A stretch of DNA of 64,000 bases from Rubrobacter tropicus (GTDB lineage Bacteria; Actinomycetota; Rubrobacteria; Rubrobacterales; Rubrobacteraceae): positions 2,790,001 through 2,854,000 of the forward strand of contig NZ_CP045119.1 in the NCBI RefSeq assembly GCF_011492945.1, given 5' to 3'. This document shows, one piece after another, positions 8,411 through 16,510 of this stretch (within the stretch, counting starts at the first letter, position 1; each line of letters starts with the position of its first letter). Both the position numbers and the translations under genes were made by a program. The notes below the pieces were generated by a model. It was not told the origin of the DNA. It saw only the letters and a list, made by a program, of their open reading frames with translations, and ran no database searches.

Positions 8411-10999
8411 TCAACGGGCGATCCCGGCGTCGGATTCGGGTGGGCGGCACGCGCTCGTCGGCTTTTCCGGCCGGTGCCTTGCTCTGGCGGCCACAAGGCC
8501 GACGAGCGCCAGGCAAGAGCCGAGCGAGATGGCCATCCCGGTGCGCAGGGACCACGACTCGTAGCGCAGCTCGACGGTGTGCTCGCCGGCGGGCACCGGT
8601 ACCGCGCGCAGAACGTGGTCGGCGGCGTAGAGGGGGACCGGTTGGCCGTCGACGTAAGCCTTCCACGCCGGGTAGTACGCCTCGCTGAGCACGAGCAGGC
8701 CCCGCGCCCCGGTTGAGGTCTCGAGCTCTATCTGATCTGCTTCGTACTTCGTTACCGTGGCGCGGTCGGCGGAGGGGTCCGCCGGACGTTCGAGATCCGG
8801 CGGTGGCCGCTCCAGAAGCGCCGTCTGCCTCGGGTCTACCGCGCCGGAGCCCAGTCGCTCGAGCGTCTCCGCCCGCGGGGCCTGTCTTGCCGAGTGGACG
8901 ATCCAGGCCCGGGGAAGCGCGTCGCGGTTCTCGAGGACCTCCACCCGCCCGTCCGCGTACACGGTTGGGTGGTCACCCTTCAACTCCAGCAGTTCGTCCT
9001 GGTCCGCGTCCACGTCCGCCGGCACGATCACGTACCGGACGTTGAGTAGATCCAGCAAAGGGGAATCGAGCCCCCGGGGGACCACGTCCGCGTTGTGGTA
9101 CCCCTGCGACCTCCCGTTGAGCGCCTTCATGTACTCGTCGTAGCGGGCGATGTGGACGGCGTTGTAACCCTGGATGCCGTCTAGCCCCATCGGGGTCGCC
9201 ATGTTGCTCGCCAGGAGCGCGCTCGTGTCCCGCTCGGCAAACCAGTTGTTGTAGTTGAAGCTCCATCCATCGCCCAGGCGGCGAGGACCGTAGCCGAAGT
9301 AGCGGGCCGGCTCGTTCTCGGTCTCGGCCCTGATGAATTTCGCCGCGCCCGTGGGCTCGAAAAACCGCGGCAGGTCCACCTTCACCAAATCCTTCCCAAG
9401 GTCGGCGGTCGCACGCTCCGCGACGGTCGCCCGCCCCGCGGCGAGCAGGTCCGCGAACAGCACGAGCACCATTAGCAATACCGCGCCCCGGCGTCCGGCC
9501 GGGGCGCGAGCGTAGACCACCAGGCACCCGTTGATTACGACGAGGGCCGACAGCGAGACCAGCGAAACGCCGATTCCATGGCCGGCCGGGGGGCCTTCCG
9601 TCGCGAGAAGCGCGACGGCGCAGATCGCCAGCAAGAGCGAGGTCACGACCGGGACGGCGAGCAGGGTCCCCGTGTTTCGCTCTCCCAGGCGGCTCAGCGT
9701 GGCGCCGGCCAAGAGGGCTAAGCCGAGGTACAGGATCACTTTTATCCGCCCGGGGCCGTGGGGGTGCATCCATTCGAAACCGGGCAACAATTGGTACAGC
9801 GCCGAATGAAGCACCGTCCCGTCCGGGGCCGACAGGACGAGCGCGCAGAGGGAGAGGACGAGGAAGAAAGGCACGGCGTGCCGCCCGCGGGCGACCAGGG
9901 GCGCCGCGAGCGCCAGCGCAAGGACCGCAATGCCCGGGTACACGAGCCCGGGCGTCAGCAACCTCTGCCAATCTTCGGACGTCCATCCCCCCCAGGCGGC
10001 CCTCACGCCCTCGATGTTGCCGTAGCCGTCCGCCAGGGTGGAGAGCGTCTGGTACTCCACCCGGGGGAGCAGCCCGGCGGCGGCCAGGCCGAACCCGCAC
10101 AGCAGCACCCCGCCACCGTAGAGCAGAAAGGTGAGGGTCCGGCCCCGAAGACCCCGGACGTACTCGGGCGGGGAGAGGAGCGTGCGGTAGGCCACGTAAC
10201 CGCCCAGGGCGAGCAGGGCGTAGTAGGAGCCCTGCCCGGGCCACGCGGCCATTATCTGGCTCAACGCCAGCCCCCCCACCCCGAGCCAGAAGCCCCTGTC
10301 CGTCCGGCGGGGACTCCGGATCGCCAGCTCCACGCCCAGGATCGCGAGCGGGAGCCAGGCCATGACGCTGGCGTACGGGGAGCAGCACAGGTTACGCCAG
10401 TACATGAACACGTTGAACTCGTAGGCCACCGCCGCCAGCAAGGCACCGGCGAGGTTCATGCGGAGCGCCCGCGCCAGGGCGTACGTGAAGACCCCGGCGA
10501 GCAGCAGGTGGACGAACAGGTAGCTCTTGGCCGCCGCCGACACCGGCAGCGCGGTGAACAGGACCATCGCCGGCAGGTAGGTCCAGCCGGACAGGGGATC
10601 GCCCGCGAACGGAGCCCCCGAGAACTGGTGCGGGTTCCAGGCCGGAACGTCCCCGGAGCGCAACCTCTCGCCCAGGTACGAGTACCAGGTGTAGTACTGG
10701 GTGATGGTGTCCTTACCGACGACGGTCCCGCCGGCCACGAGGTCGCGCACAGCGACCAGGCTGAGGACGACCAGCAAGATCCCGACGGCGAGATCCTTGT
10801 GGCGTTCGACGCCGGGGAGCAGCCGGGAACGGAAGAGCTTGGCCGCGAGGTTCACTCGCCGGTCCAGCCCCTCCTCGCGGACCGCGGACACCTGGCGTGA
10901 GCCTCTCCGCCGCGCGACGCTCCGCGGTTGCGCCCGGACAGGAACCCGCAAATCTTTCGCACGCCGTTCCCTTTCCGTGGGGGGTTCTTTGTGGGCCAT
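8411..10999 (-). CDS. YfhO-family multi-pass membrane protein
   Basis: An 862-residue integral membrane protein. The first 60 residues are basic and hydrophilic, then about a dozen transmembrane helices follow, and the last 300 residues form a soluble domain with YYPAWKAYVDGQPVPLYAAD and HTVELRYESW, the hallmark C-terminus of YfhO proteins. DTITQYYTWYSYLGERLR near the start of the membrane part resembles the D-containing loop of GT-C glycosyltransferases. YfhO proteins are linked to glycosylation of lipoteichoic or other surface polymers; the acceptor here is unknown. Start ATG 10999 is preferred; a GTG at 11038 would add 13 residues. It stands alone with no operon partner. Confidence 0.75.
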   Translation of the reverse strand: MAHKEPPTERERRAKDLRVPVRAQPRSVARRRGSRQVSAVREEGLDRRVNLAAKLFRSRLLPGVERHKDLAVGILLVVLSLVAVRDLVAGGTVVGKDTITQYYTWYSYLGERLRSGDVPAWNPHQFSGAPFAGDPLSGWTYLPAMVLFTALPVSAAAKSYLFVHLLLAGVFTYALARALRMNLAGALLAAVAYEFNVFMYWRNLCCSPYASVMAWLPLAILGVELAIRSPRRTDRGFWLGVGGLALSQIMAAWPGQGSYYALLALGGYVAYRTLLSPPEYVRGLRGRTLTFLLYGGGVLLCGFGLAAAGLLPRVEYQTLSTLADGYGNIEGVRAAWGGWTSEDWQRLLTPGLVYPGIAVLALALAAPLVARGRHAVPFFLVLSLCALVLSAPDGTVLHSALYQLLPGFEWMHPHGPGRIKVILYLGLALLAGATLSRLGERNTGTLLAVPVVTSLLLAICAVALLATEGPPAGHGIGVSLVSLSALVVINGCLVVYARAPAGRRGAVLLMVLVLFADLLAAGRATVAERATADLGKDLVKVDLPRFFEPTGAAKFIRAETENEPARYFGYGPRRLGDGWSFNYNNWFAERDTSALLASNMATPMGLDGIQGYNAVHIARYDEYMKALNGRSQGYHNADVVPRGLDSPLLDLLNVRYVIVPADVDADQDELLELKGDHPTVYADGRVEVLENRDALPRAWIVHSARQAPRAETLERLGSGAVDPRQTALLERPPPDLERPADPSADRATVTKYEADQIELETSTGARGLLVLSEAYYPAWKAYVDGQPVPLYAADHVLRAVPVPAGEHTVELRYESWSLRTGMAISLGSCLALVGLVAARARHRPEKPTSACRPPESDAGIAR

Positions 11000-11264
11000 T
11001 GTGCCACCAGCAGGGTAGCAGCGTGGGACGATAGGCACGAAGACGTTTATCCCCTGGCCGGGGCCCGCCAGCGAGATTTAAGCCTGTCGCAATGAGCCCG
11101 TAACCGTCGCGTAAGCGCGTCGGGGTAGTGTACCGATAATGTCGAAAATCTACTTGCAGAGAGCTGACCGGCACCGCCAGGCGGCCAGGGACCGGGGACA
11201 TGATGCGCGGTGCCGGTCGACGGCGGGATATAATCCGGCGGAGAAGAGAGGAACAGGTTCAGCG

Positions 11265-11519
11265 GTGGCCAAGGTCCTGATCGTCGACGACGAACGGAAC
11301 CTCCTGGAGGTGGTCGCCGGTGCCCGCTACCTCTCCTCGGCCCGCCGCGAGCTCGCCGAACTCAGCAGCCTAATCGACGATCTCTTCGAGCTCGCCGGGG
11401 TGCCGCAACTCACCCCGGAAGAGGTTTCCCTGCACGACCTGATCTCCGACACCATCTCAAGCGTCCAATGCGACCCCGGACGGGGCTCGCGCTTCTGCTT
11501 CACGCTTCGCCGCTCCTAG
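11265..11519 (+). pseudogene. Fused scar of a response regulator / sensor kinase gene pair
   Basis: From the GTG at 11265 (GAGAGGA upstream) the frame reads VAKVLIVDDERNLLEVV, the first strand and acidic pocket of a receiver domain. It jumps directly to RYLSSARRELAELSSLIDD and a HisKA-like helix, then again to DPGRGSRFCFTLRRS, the last strand of a histidine kinase ATPase domain. All parts stay in one frame and end at a normal stop. This is what remains when an adjacent regulator-kinase operon loses its middle in at least two deletions. No phospho-Asp, DNA-binding domain, or full kinase remains, so a working product is unlikely. Confidence 0.65.
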
Positions 11520-11574
11520 CCGGACGGCTTCGCGAATACGAGCTTCGGGGGACGGCCCGGGGTAGGATACGTTT

Positions 11575-11808
11575 ATGGAAGAGAGGTGGGTGAAGGTGGC
11601 CGCGGCCCCGAACGAAACCGACGCGCTGCTGATGGACGGCGTGCTGAAGGACGCCGGCATCCCGGCGTTGATCCAACGCGCGGCAGGCTTCGATGCGCCG
11701 GACTTCCTGGCTGCCGGTCCGAGGGACGTGCTGGTGCCGGGTGCGTTTTTCGAGGAAGCCAGGCAGGTACTCGAAGACACCACGGGGCTCGGGTCGTACG
11801 CATCTTAG
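11575..11808 (+). CDS. Small DUF2007-type protein
   Basis: A 77-residue protein with the opening WVKVAAAPNETDALLMDGVL and the later PRDVLVPGAFFEEARQVLED, the pattern of the DUF2007 putative signal-transducing domain (small ferredoxin-like alpha/beta fold). It has no signal peptide or membrane segment. It stands alone between the two-component scar and convergent trpC. Its role is unknown; members of the family often sit beside or are fused to membrane proteins. Confidence 0.7.
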   Translation: MEERWVKVAAAPNETDALLMDGVLKDAGIPALIQRAAGFDAPDFLAAGPRDVLVPGAFFEEARQVLEDTTGLGSYAS

Positions 11809-11862
11809 CGGTGCCGCGGTAGCCTACCGGCTGCGAATTGGCGGCCCATCAGGCCCGTTTAG

Positions 11863-12630
11863 TCAGGTGAGCGAAGCCATCCTCGCAACGAGTTCCGGAT
11901 TCCGCATCGCCGCCTCCCCGACAAGCACCGCGTCGGCCCCGGCGTCGCGCATCCTGCGGGCGTCTTCGACGGTCCTGACACCACTCTCGGCGACTAGCGT
12001 GGCGCCGGCGAGCTTCGGGGCTAGGCGCTCGAAGGTGCCGAGGTCGACGGTGAAATCCTTAAGGTTTCGGTTGTTGACGCCAATGACCCTGGCGCCGGAT
12101 TCCAGGGCGAGGTCGGCCTCCTCTTCGTCGTGGATCTCCACGAGCGGCGTCAGGCCGACTTCTACGGCTAAAGAGACGTAGCGGGCGAGCGTTGCGGCGT
12201 CGAAGAGGGCCGCGATGAGAAGAACTGCGTCGGCGCGGGTGCCGGCTTCGAGGACCTGGGCCTCGTCCACGGTGAAGTCTTTGCGGATCACGGGGATGGT
12301 GGTATTGTTCCTGGCCGCGTCGAGGTCTTCGAGGGAGCCCTTGAAGCGATCCGGCTCCGTCAGGACGGAGAGGCAACTCGCGCCTTCCCGCTGGTAGCCC
12401 CCGCCCCACTCGGCCGGGTCGACCTCCCGAATGGCGCCCGCCGAGGGCGAGGCCCGCTTTATCTCGCTTACGACGGAGAGGCCGGGGTTGCCGAGCGCAG
12501 CGGCGAAGTCGCGCTTCTCGAAGAGGAGCGCCTCCTGGTAGAGGGTGTCGAGGTCCGTCCCTTCTCGGAGCTCGCCCGCGCGGAGGAGTGCCGCGGCGGC
12601 GAGCTCTTCGAGCACGGTCGCCCGGCTCAT
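11863..12630 (-). CDS. trpC: Indole-3-glycerol phosphate synthase
   Basis: A 255-residue TIM-barrel enzyme that closes the indole ring in tryptophan synthesis. SVVSEIKRASPSAGAI holds the substrate-binding and catalytic Lys, VIRKDFTVDEAQV the second Lys region, LVEIHDEEEADLAL the catalytic Glu strand, and VGVNNRNLKDF-like IGVNNRNLKDF plus LVAESGVRT the phosphate-binding end. The ATG at 12630 overlaps the trpD stop (ATGA), so it is the last gene of trpG-trpD-trpC. Confidence 0.95.
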   Translation of the reverse strand: MSRATVLEELAAAALLRAGELREGTDLDTLYQEALLFEKRDFAAALGNPGLSVVSEIKRASPSAGAIREVDPAEWGGGYQREGASCLSVLTEPDRFKGSLEDLDAARNNTTIPVIRKDFTVDEAQVLEAGTRADAVLLIAALFDAATLARYVSLAVEVGLTPLVEIHDEEEADLALESGARVIGVNNRNLKDFTVDLGTFERLAPKLAGATLVAESGVRTVEDARRMRDAGADAVLVGEAAMRNPELVARMASLT

Positions 12631-13652
12631 GGGGTTCCCACTTTCCGGCGGGTGGCTTTTACGAAGTCTTCCAGGGCCCTTTCGGCCGAGCCCGTCTCTA
12701 TGGACTCCTCCGCCCGGCGGACGCCCTCCTCGATAGTGTCGGTCTTGCCCGAGACGAAGACGGCGGCGCCGGCGTTGAGGAGTACGACGTCGCGGGCCGC
12801 GCCGGTCTCTTTGCCCGAGAGGACGTCGCGCAGGATGCGGGCGTTCAGGTGGGCGTCGCCGCCGAGCAGGCCGTCCGGGGCGTGCCGCCTCAGACCGAAG
12901 TCTTCGGGGGAGATCTCGTACTCTTTCAGCCCTCCGTTCGAGACCTCCGCGACGATCGTCTCGGCGCTCGTCGTGATCTCGTCCATCCCGTCCGTCCCGT
13001 GGACCACGAGCGCCCGCTCGGCCCCGAGGTCCCGTAAAGCCTCGGCCACCGGCCGCACGTAGGCCCCGCCGAAGACGCCGACGAGCTGTCGCTTGGCGCC
13101 CGCGGGGTTCGTAAGGGGGCCGAGCAGGTTGAAGATCGTTCGGAACGGCAACTCGGCCCGCACGGGGGCGACGAAGCGCATGGCCGGGTGGTGCGTCCTG
13201 GCGAACATGAACCCGATGCCGGCCTCCTCGATGCACCGCGAGACCTGCTCGGGCGCGAGCTCTATCTCGGCGCCGAGGGCTTCGAGCACGTCGGCGCTGC
13301 CGGCCCGGCTCGTAGCGGCCCGGTTGCCGTGCTTGGCGATCACGACACCGGCACCCCGGGCCACGAACGCGGCTGCGGTCGAGACGTTTATGGTCCCCTT
13401 GGCGTCGCCGCCGGTGCCGCACGTGTCGACGACGTCGGGAGGGGCCTCGACCGAGGCGGCGAAGCGGCGCATGGCGCGGGCGAAGCCGACGATCTCGGGC
13501 ACCGTCTCGCCCTTGACCCTGAGCGCGGTGAGGAGCGCCGCGGTCGCCGCCGGGGGGACCGTCCCCTCCATGATGGCCTCGAGCGCCCTCTCCGCCTCGC
13601 CCTCCGTCAGGGACTCTCCGCCGGCGGCCTTTCGGAGCGTCTCGCGCAGCAC
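12627..13652 (-). CDS. trpD: Anthranilate phosphoribosyltransferase
   Basis: A 341-residue enzyme that adds phosphoribosyl to anthranilate. The PRPP loop VVDTCGTGGDAKGTINVST lies at about residues 75-93 and KHGNRAATSRAGSADVLEAL follows; FARTHHPAMRFVAPVR and NLLGPLTNPAG are the anthranilate tunnel segments. A GTG start at 13652, two bases after the trpG stop codon, gives the normal family N-terminus (MLRETLRKAAGG). Coupled to trpG and overlapping trpC. Confidence 0.94.
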   Translation of the reverse strand: MLRETLRKAAGGESLTEGEAERALEAIMEGTVPPAATAALLTALRVKGETVPEIVGFARAMRRFAASVEAPPDVVDTCGTGGDAKGTINVSTAAAFVARGAGVVIAKHGNRAATSRAGSADVLEALGAEIELAPEQVSRCIEEAGIGFMFARTHHPAMRFVAPVRAELPFRTIFNLLGPLTNPAGAKRQLVGVFGGAYVRPVAEALRDLGAERALVVHGTDGMDEITTSAETIVAEVSNGGLKEYEISPEDFGLRRHAPDGLLGGDAHLNARILRDVLSGKETGAARDVVLLNAGAAVFVSGKTDTIEEGVRRAEESIETGSAERALEDFVKATRRKVGTP

Positions 13653-13654
13653 TT

Positions 13655-14218
13655 CTAGGACCCCAGGAAGTTCTTGAGGAGGTCGCGTCCGTGGCGGGTC
13701 AGGACGCTCTCGGGGTGGAACTGGACGCCCTCGACGGCGTACTCGCGGTGGCGGACGCCCATGATCGTGCCGTCCTCGGACCGGCTCGTCACTACCAGGC
13801 AATCGGGCAAGGAATCTGGCTCTATCACGAGGGAGTGGTACCTGGTCGCCTCGAAGTTCTGGTCTATCCCGGCGTAGACGCCCTCTCCGTCGTGGGCTAT
13901 CTTCGCGGTCTTCCCGTGGACGGGCTCGCCGCGCACGATCCTGGCCCCGTACGCCTGCCCGATGCTCTGGTGCCCCAGACAAACACCGAGCAGCGGCACG
14001 TCTTTTCCGACCTTCTCTATGAGCTCCACGGAAATTCCCGCCTCGTTCGGCGTGCAGGGGCCCGGCGAGACGACTATCCTGTCCGGGCGGAGCGCGGCCA
14101 CCTCCTCGGGCGTTACCTCGTCGTTGCGGCGCACGAGGACCTCGGCCCCGAGCTCCCCCAGATACTGGACGAGGTTGTACGTAAAGGAGTCGTAGTTGTC
14201 TATGACGAGAACCCGCAT
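13655..14218 (-). CDS. trpG: Anthranilate synthase glutamine amidotransferase component
   Basis: A 187-residue class I glutamine amidotransferase. MRVLVIDNYDSFTYNLVQYL is the standard start, PLLGVCLGHQSIG holds the catalytic Cys, and GVQFHPESVLT the His-Glu pair. It supplies ammonia to TrpE, whose gene lies about 30 kb away in a his/trp cluster, and could also serve aminodeoxychorismate synthase. First gene of the trpGDC unit, divergent from the ornithine cyclodeaminase-like gene across 51 bases. Confidence 0.95.
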   Translation of the reverse strand: MRVLVIDNYDSFTYNLVQYLGELGAEVLVRRNDEVTPEEVAALRPDRIVVSPGPCTPNEAGISVELIEKVGKDVPLLGVCLGHQSIGQAYGARIVRGEPVHGKTAKIAHDGEGVYAGIDQNFEATRYHSLVIEPDSLPDCLVVTSRSEDGTIMGVRHREYAVEGVQFHPESVLTRHGRDLLKNFLGS

Positions 14219-14269
14219 GAGCCACGGGATTTTAACGGATACTCCCCGGACGAACAGGGGGGAGGCTTC

Positions 14270-15220
14270 GTGACCCTGCTCCTCACTGAAGGCCAGGTCG
14301 AAGAGCTCATCGACATGCCGGCCACGCTCGACGCCGTCGAGGCCGTCCTGCGCCAGCAGGCGGAGGGCCGGGCCACCAACCGCGCCCGCCGCCGCGTCGC
14401 CCTCCCCAAGAGCGGCCTCAACGTGATGTTCGCCGGCGCACCGGAGATAGACGCCCTGGGCCTCAAGGCCTACACCGTCGCCAGGGGCGGGGCCCGCTTC
14501 TACACTATGCTCTTCGACCCCGAGACGGGCGGGCTGCTCTCGATCCTGCAGTCGGACAAGATGGGCCAGATGAGGACCGGGGCGGCGAGCGGCGTCGCCA
14601 CCAGGCACCTCGCCCGCGAGGACGCGAGAACTCTGGGCATCTACGGGGCTGGCTGGCAGGCGGAGAGCCAGCTGGAGGCGATCGCGGCTGTCAGGGACCT
14701 CGAACGCGTGATCGTCTACAGCCGCAACGAGCAGTCGCGCAAGAGGTTCGCCGCGAAGATGGGCGAGAGGCTGGGGATGGACATAGAGACCACCCACGCG
14801 GCCGAGGAGCCGGCGGCCCAGGACATCGTCGTGACCGTGACCTCGTCGGGGGGGCCGGTCCTGCACGGCGAATGGCTCAGGCCGGGGACCCACGTAAACG
14901 CCGCCGGGTCCAACTTCCTGTTCAAGACCGAGATAGACCGCGAGGTCGTCAAGCGCGCAGCCTTCGTCTGCGCCGACGCCCGCGAGGAGCTCGGCCTCGA
15001 GGCCGGCGACCTGATGCCCTCCCTCGAGACGGGCGCCATCCTCCCCGAGGCCGTCTACGAGCTAGGCCAGGTCATCGCAGGCCACGTCCCCGGCCGCAAG
15101 AGCCCCGAAGACATAACCCTCTTCGCCAGCCAGGGCCTCGCGCTGGAGGACCTCGCCGCCGCCCGCGTCGTCTACGACCGCGCCGTCGAGCGGGGCGTCG
15201 GCCAGAAGATAGAGTTCTGA
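14270..15220 (+). CDS. Ornithine cyclodeaminase / mu-crystallin family protein
   Basis: A 316-residue NAD(P)-binding protein. GIYGAGWQAESQLEAIAAV near residue 130 is the Rossmann glycine loop, and the preceding DKMGQMRTGAASGVATRHLA is the characteristic substrate-binding segment; NAAGSNFLFKTEID follows. The GTG at 14270 is set by a GGGGGGAGG site at 14256-14264. The family includes ornithine cyclodeaminases, alanine dehydrogenases and ketimine reductases, so the reaction is undecided. It diverges from trpG and is followed closely by an MFS gene, which could export or import the related metabolite. Confidence 0.87.
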   Translation: MTLLLTEGQVEELIDMPATLDAVEAVLRQQAEGRATNRARRRVALPKSGLNVMFAGAPEIDALGLKAYTVARGGARFYTMLFDPETGGLLSILQSDKMGQMRTGAASGVATRHLAREDARTLGIYGAGWQAESQLEAIAAVRDLERVIVYSRNEQSRKRFAAKMGERLGMDIETTHAAEEPAAQDIVVTVTSSGGPVLHGEWLRPGTHVNAAGSNFLFKTEIDREVVKRAAFVCADAREELGLEAGDLMPSLETGAILPEAVYELGQVIAGHVPGRKSPEDITLFASQGLALEDLAAARVVYDRAVERGVGQKIEF

Positions 15221-15248
15221 GCCCGGTCGGCGGGGCGGCCCGGGTCCG

Positions 15249-16413
15249 ATGACGCCCTCGACGACGCCGGACCTCCGGCGCGCGCGGCTGGCGGTGCTCG
15301 CCGTCTTCGCCCTCAACGGGTTCGCGCTCGGGCCTGGTTCGTCAGGATACCCGCCGTGCAGGACGGGTTGGGGATCGGGGAGGGCCTGCTCGGGTGGCAC
15401 TGCTGGGCGCTGCGGTCGGGGCGCTGCTCTCGATGACCGTGGTGGGGGCCCTGATCTCGCGCCTCGGCAGCCGCCGGATGGTGGGGGCAACGGCGCTCCT
15501 TCTCCCCTTCTCCCTGATACCGCTGGCCCTCGCCCCGAACGTCGCCGCCCTGACCGCAGCACTCGTCTTCGTCGGGGCGTGCAACGGCGCCTTGGACGTC
15601 TCGATGAACGCCCACGCCGTCGCGGTCGAGACGCGCTACGAACGCCGCATCATGTCCTCCTTCCACGCGGCCTTCAGCTTCGGGGCGCTTGCCGGCTCCG
15701 TGCTCGGCGGCGGGGTCGCCTACCTCGGCATCGGCGTCCTCCCCCACTTCCTCACGGTCTTCGTCATCGCGACGCTCGCCGCCGTCCCGGCCTACCTGGC
15801 GCTCCTGCCCTCCGACGCGGACGCCGCAGACGGCGGGGCGCCGGCGTTTGCCCGCCCGACGCGGGCCCTGCTCGGCCTCGGCATCATCTCCTTCTGCGTA
15901 CTCCTCGGCGAGGGCGCGATGTCCGACTGGTCCGCGGTCTACCTGGACGACACCCTGAGCACCGGCCCCGGCTTCGCCGCGGCGGGCTACGCCGCCTTCT
16001 CCCTCGCCATGGCCCTCGGCCGCCTTTTCGGCGACGGCCTCGCGGAGAGGTTCGGCCCCACCAACCTGGTCCGCCTCTGCGGCGCCGTGGCCGCCGCGGG
16101 CCTCGGCACGGCCCTCGCCGTCGGAAACCCCGTCTTCGCCCTCGTGGGCTTCGCCTGTGCCGGCGCCGGCTTCTCCGTGGTCTTCCCGCTCGCCCTCAGC
16201 GCCGCCGGACAGACGGAGGACGTGGCAACGGGCCCGGCGCTCGCCGCCGTCTCGACCGCGGCCTACACCGGCTTCCTCGTCGGCCCGCCCACCATCGGGT
16301 TCCTGGCCGAGCTCACGGGCCTCGGCACGGCCCTCTACCTGGTCGTCGGCCTGAGCACCGCGATCTTCGTCCTCGGCGGCACCGTTCGCCCCAAGAGCGG
16401 AAAGAAAACGTAG
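15249..16413 (+). pseudogene. MFS transporter, frame broken twice in G runs
   Basis: Three frames together encode a 388-residue major facilitator protein with about 12 helices. The N-terminus MTPSTTPDLRRARLAVLAVF is in one frame; AWFVRIPAVQDGLGIGEGLL is in the second; everything from VALLGAAVGALLSM is in the third. Each switch needs one extra G, at the GGG runs 15330-15332 and 15393-15395; adding both restores a length divisible by three. The protein resembles the FucP/YbjJ-like group (NGALDVSMNAHAVAVE near residue 115). Because the rest is intact, the breaks may be sequencing errors; a working sugar or drug transporter is then likely. Confidence 0.7.
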
Positions 16414-16467
16414 CCCCTAAAATGCGCACCCAACCGATACCCGGCCATACCCAAACAAAACCGTAAA

Positions 16468-16486
16468 GGCGGGCTTCAGACCCGCC
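16468..16486. repeat. Hairpin repeat related to family B
   Basis: GGCGGG and CCCGCC pair around CTTCAGA just after the MFS gene. It looks like a shortened form of the C/G-rich hairpin repeat seen near 19.9 kb and 22.7 kb. Confidence 0.4.
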
Positions 16487-16510
16487 CGCGAACCGAGCGG
16501 AGGTACGCCA

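Noticed and set aside
12627-14225. Long 532-codon frame including trpD
   Set aside because: Only the part from 13652 is TrpD; the rest is an off-frame reading of trpG.
13691-14269. Upstream extension of the ornithine cyclodeaminase-like gene
   Set aside because: It is antisense to trpG; family similarity starts at the GTG at 14270 after a strong ribosome site.
15394-16413. MFS gene starting at the GTG at 15394
   Set aside because: This start would drop the first two helices, which are clearly coded upstream in shifted frames.
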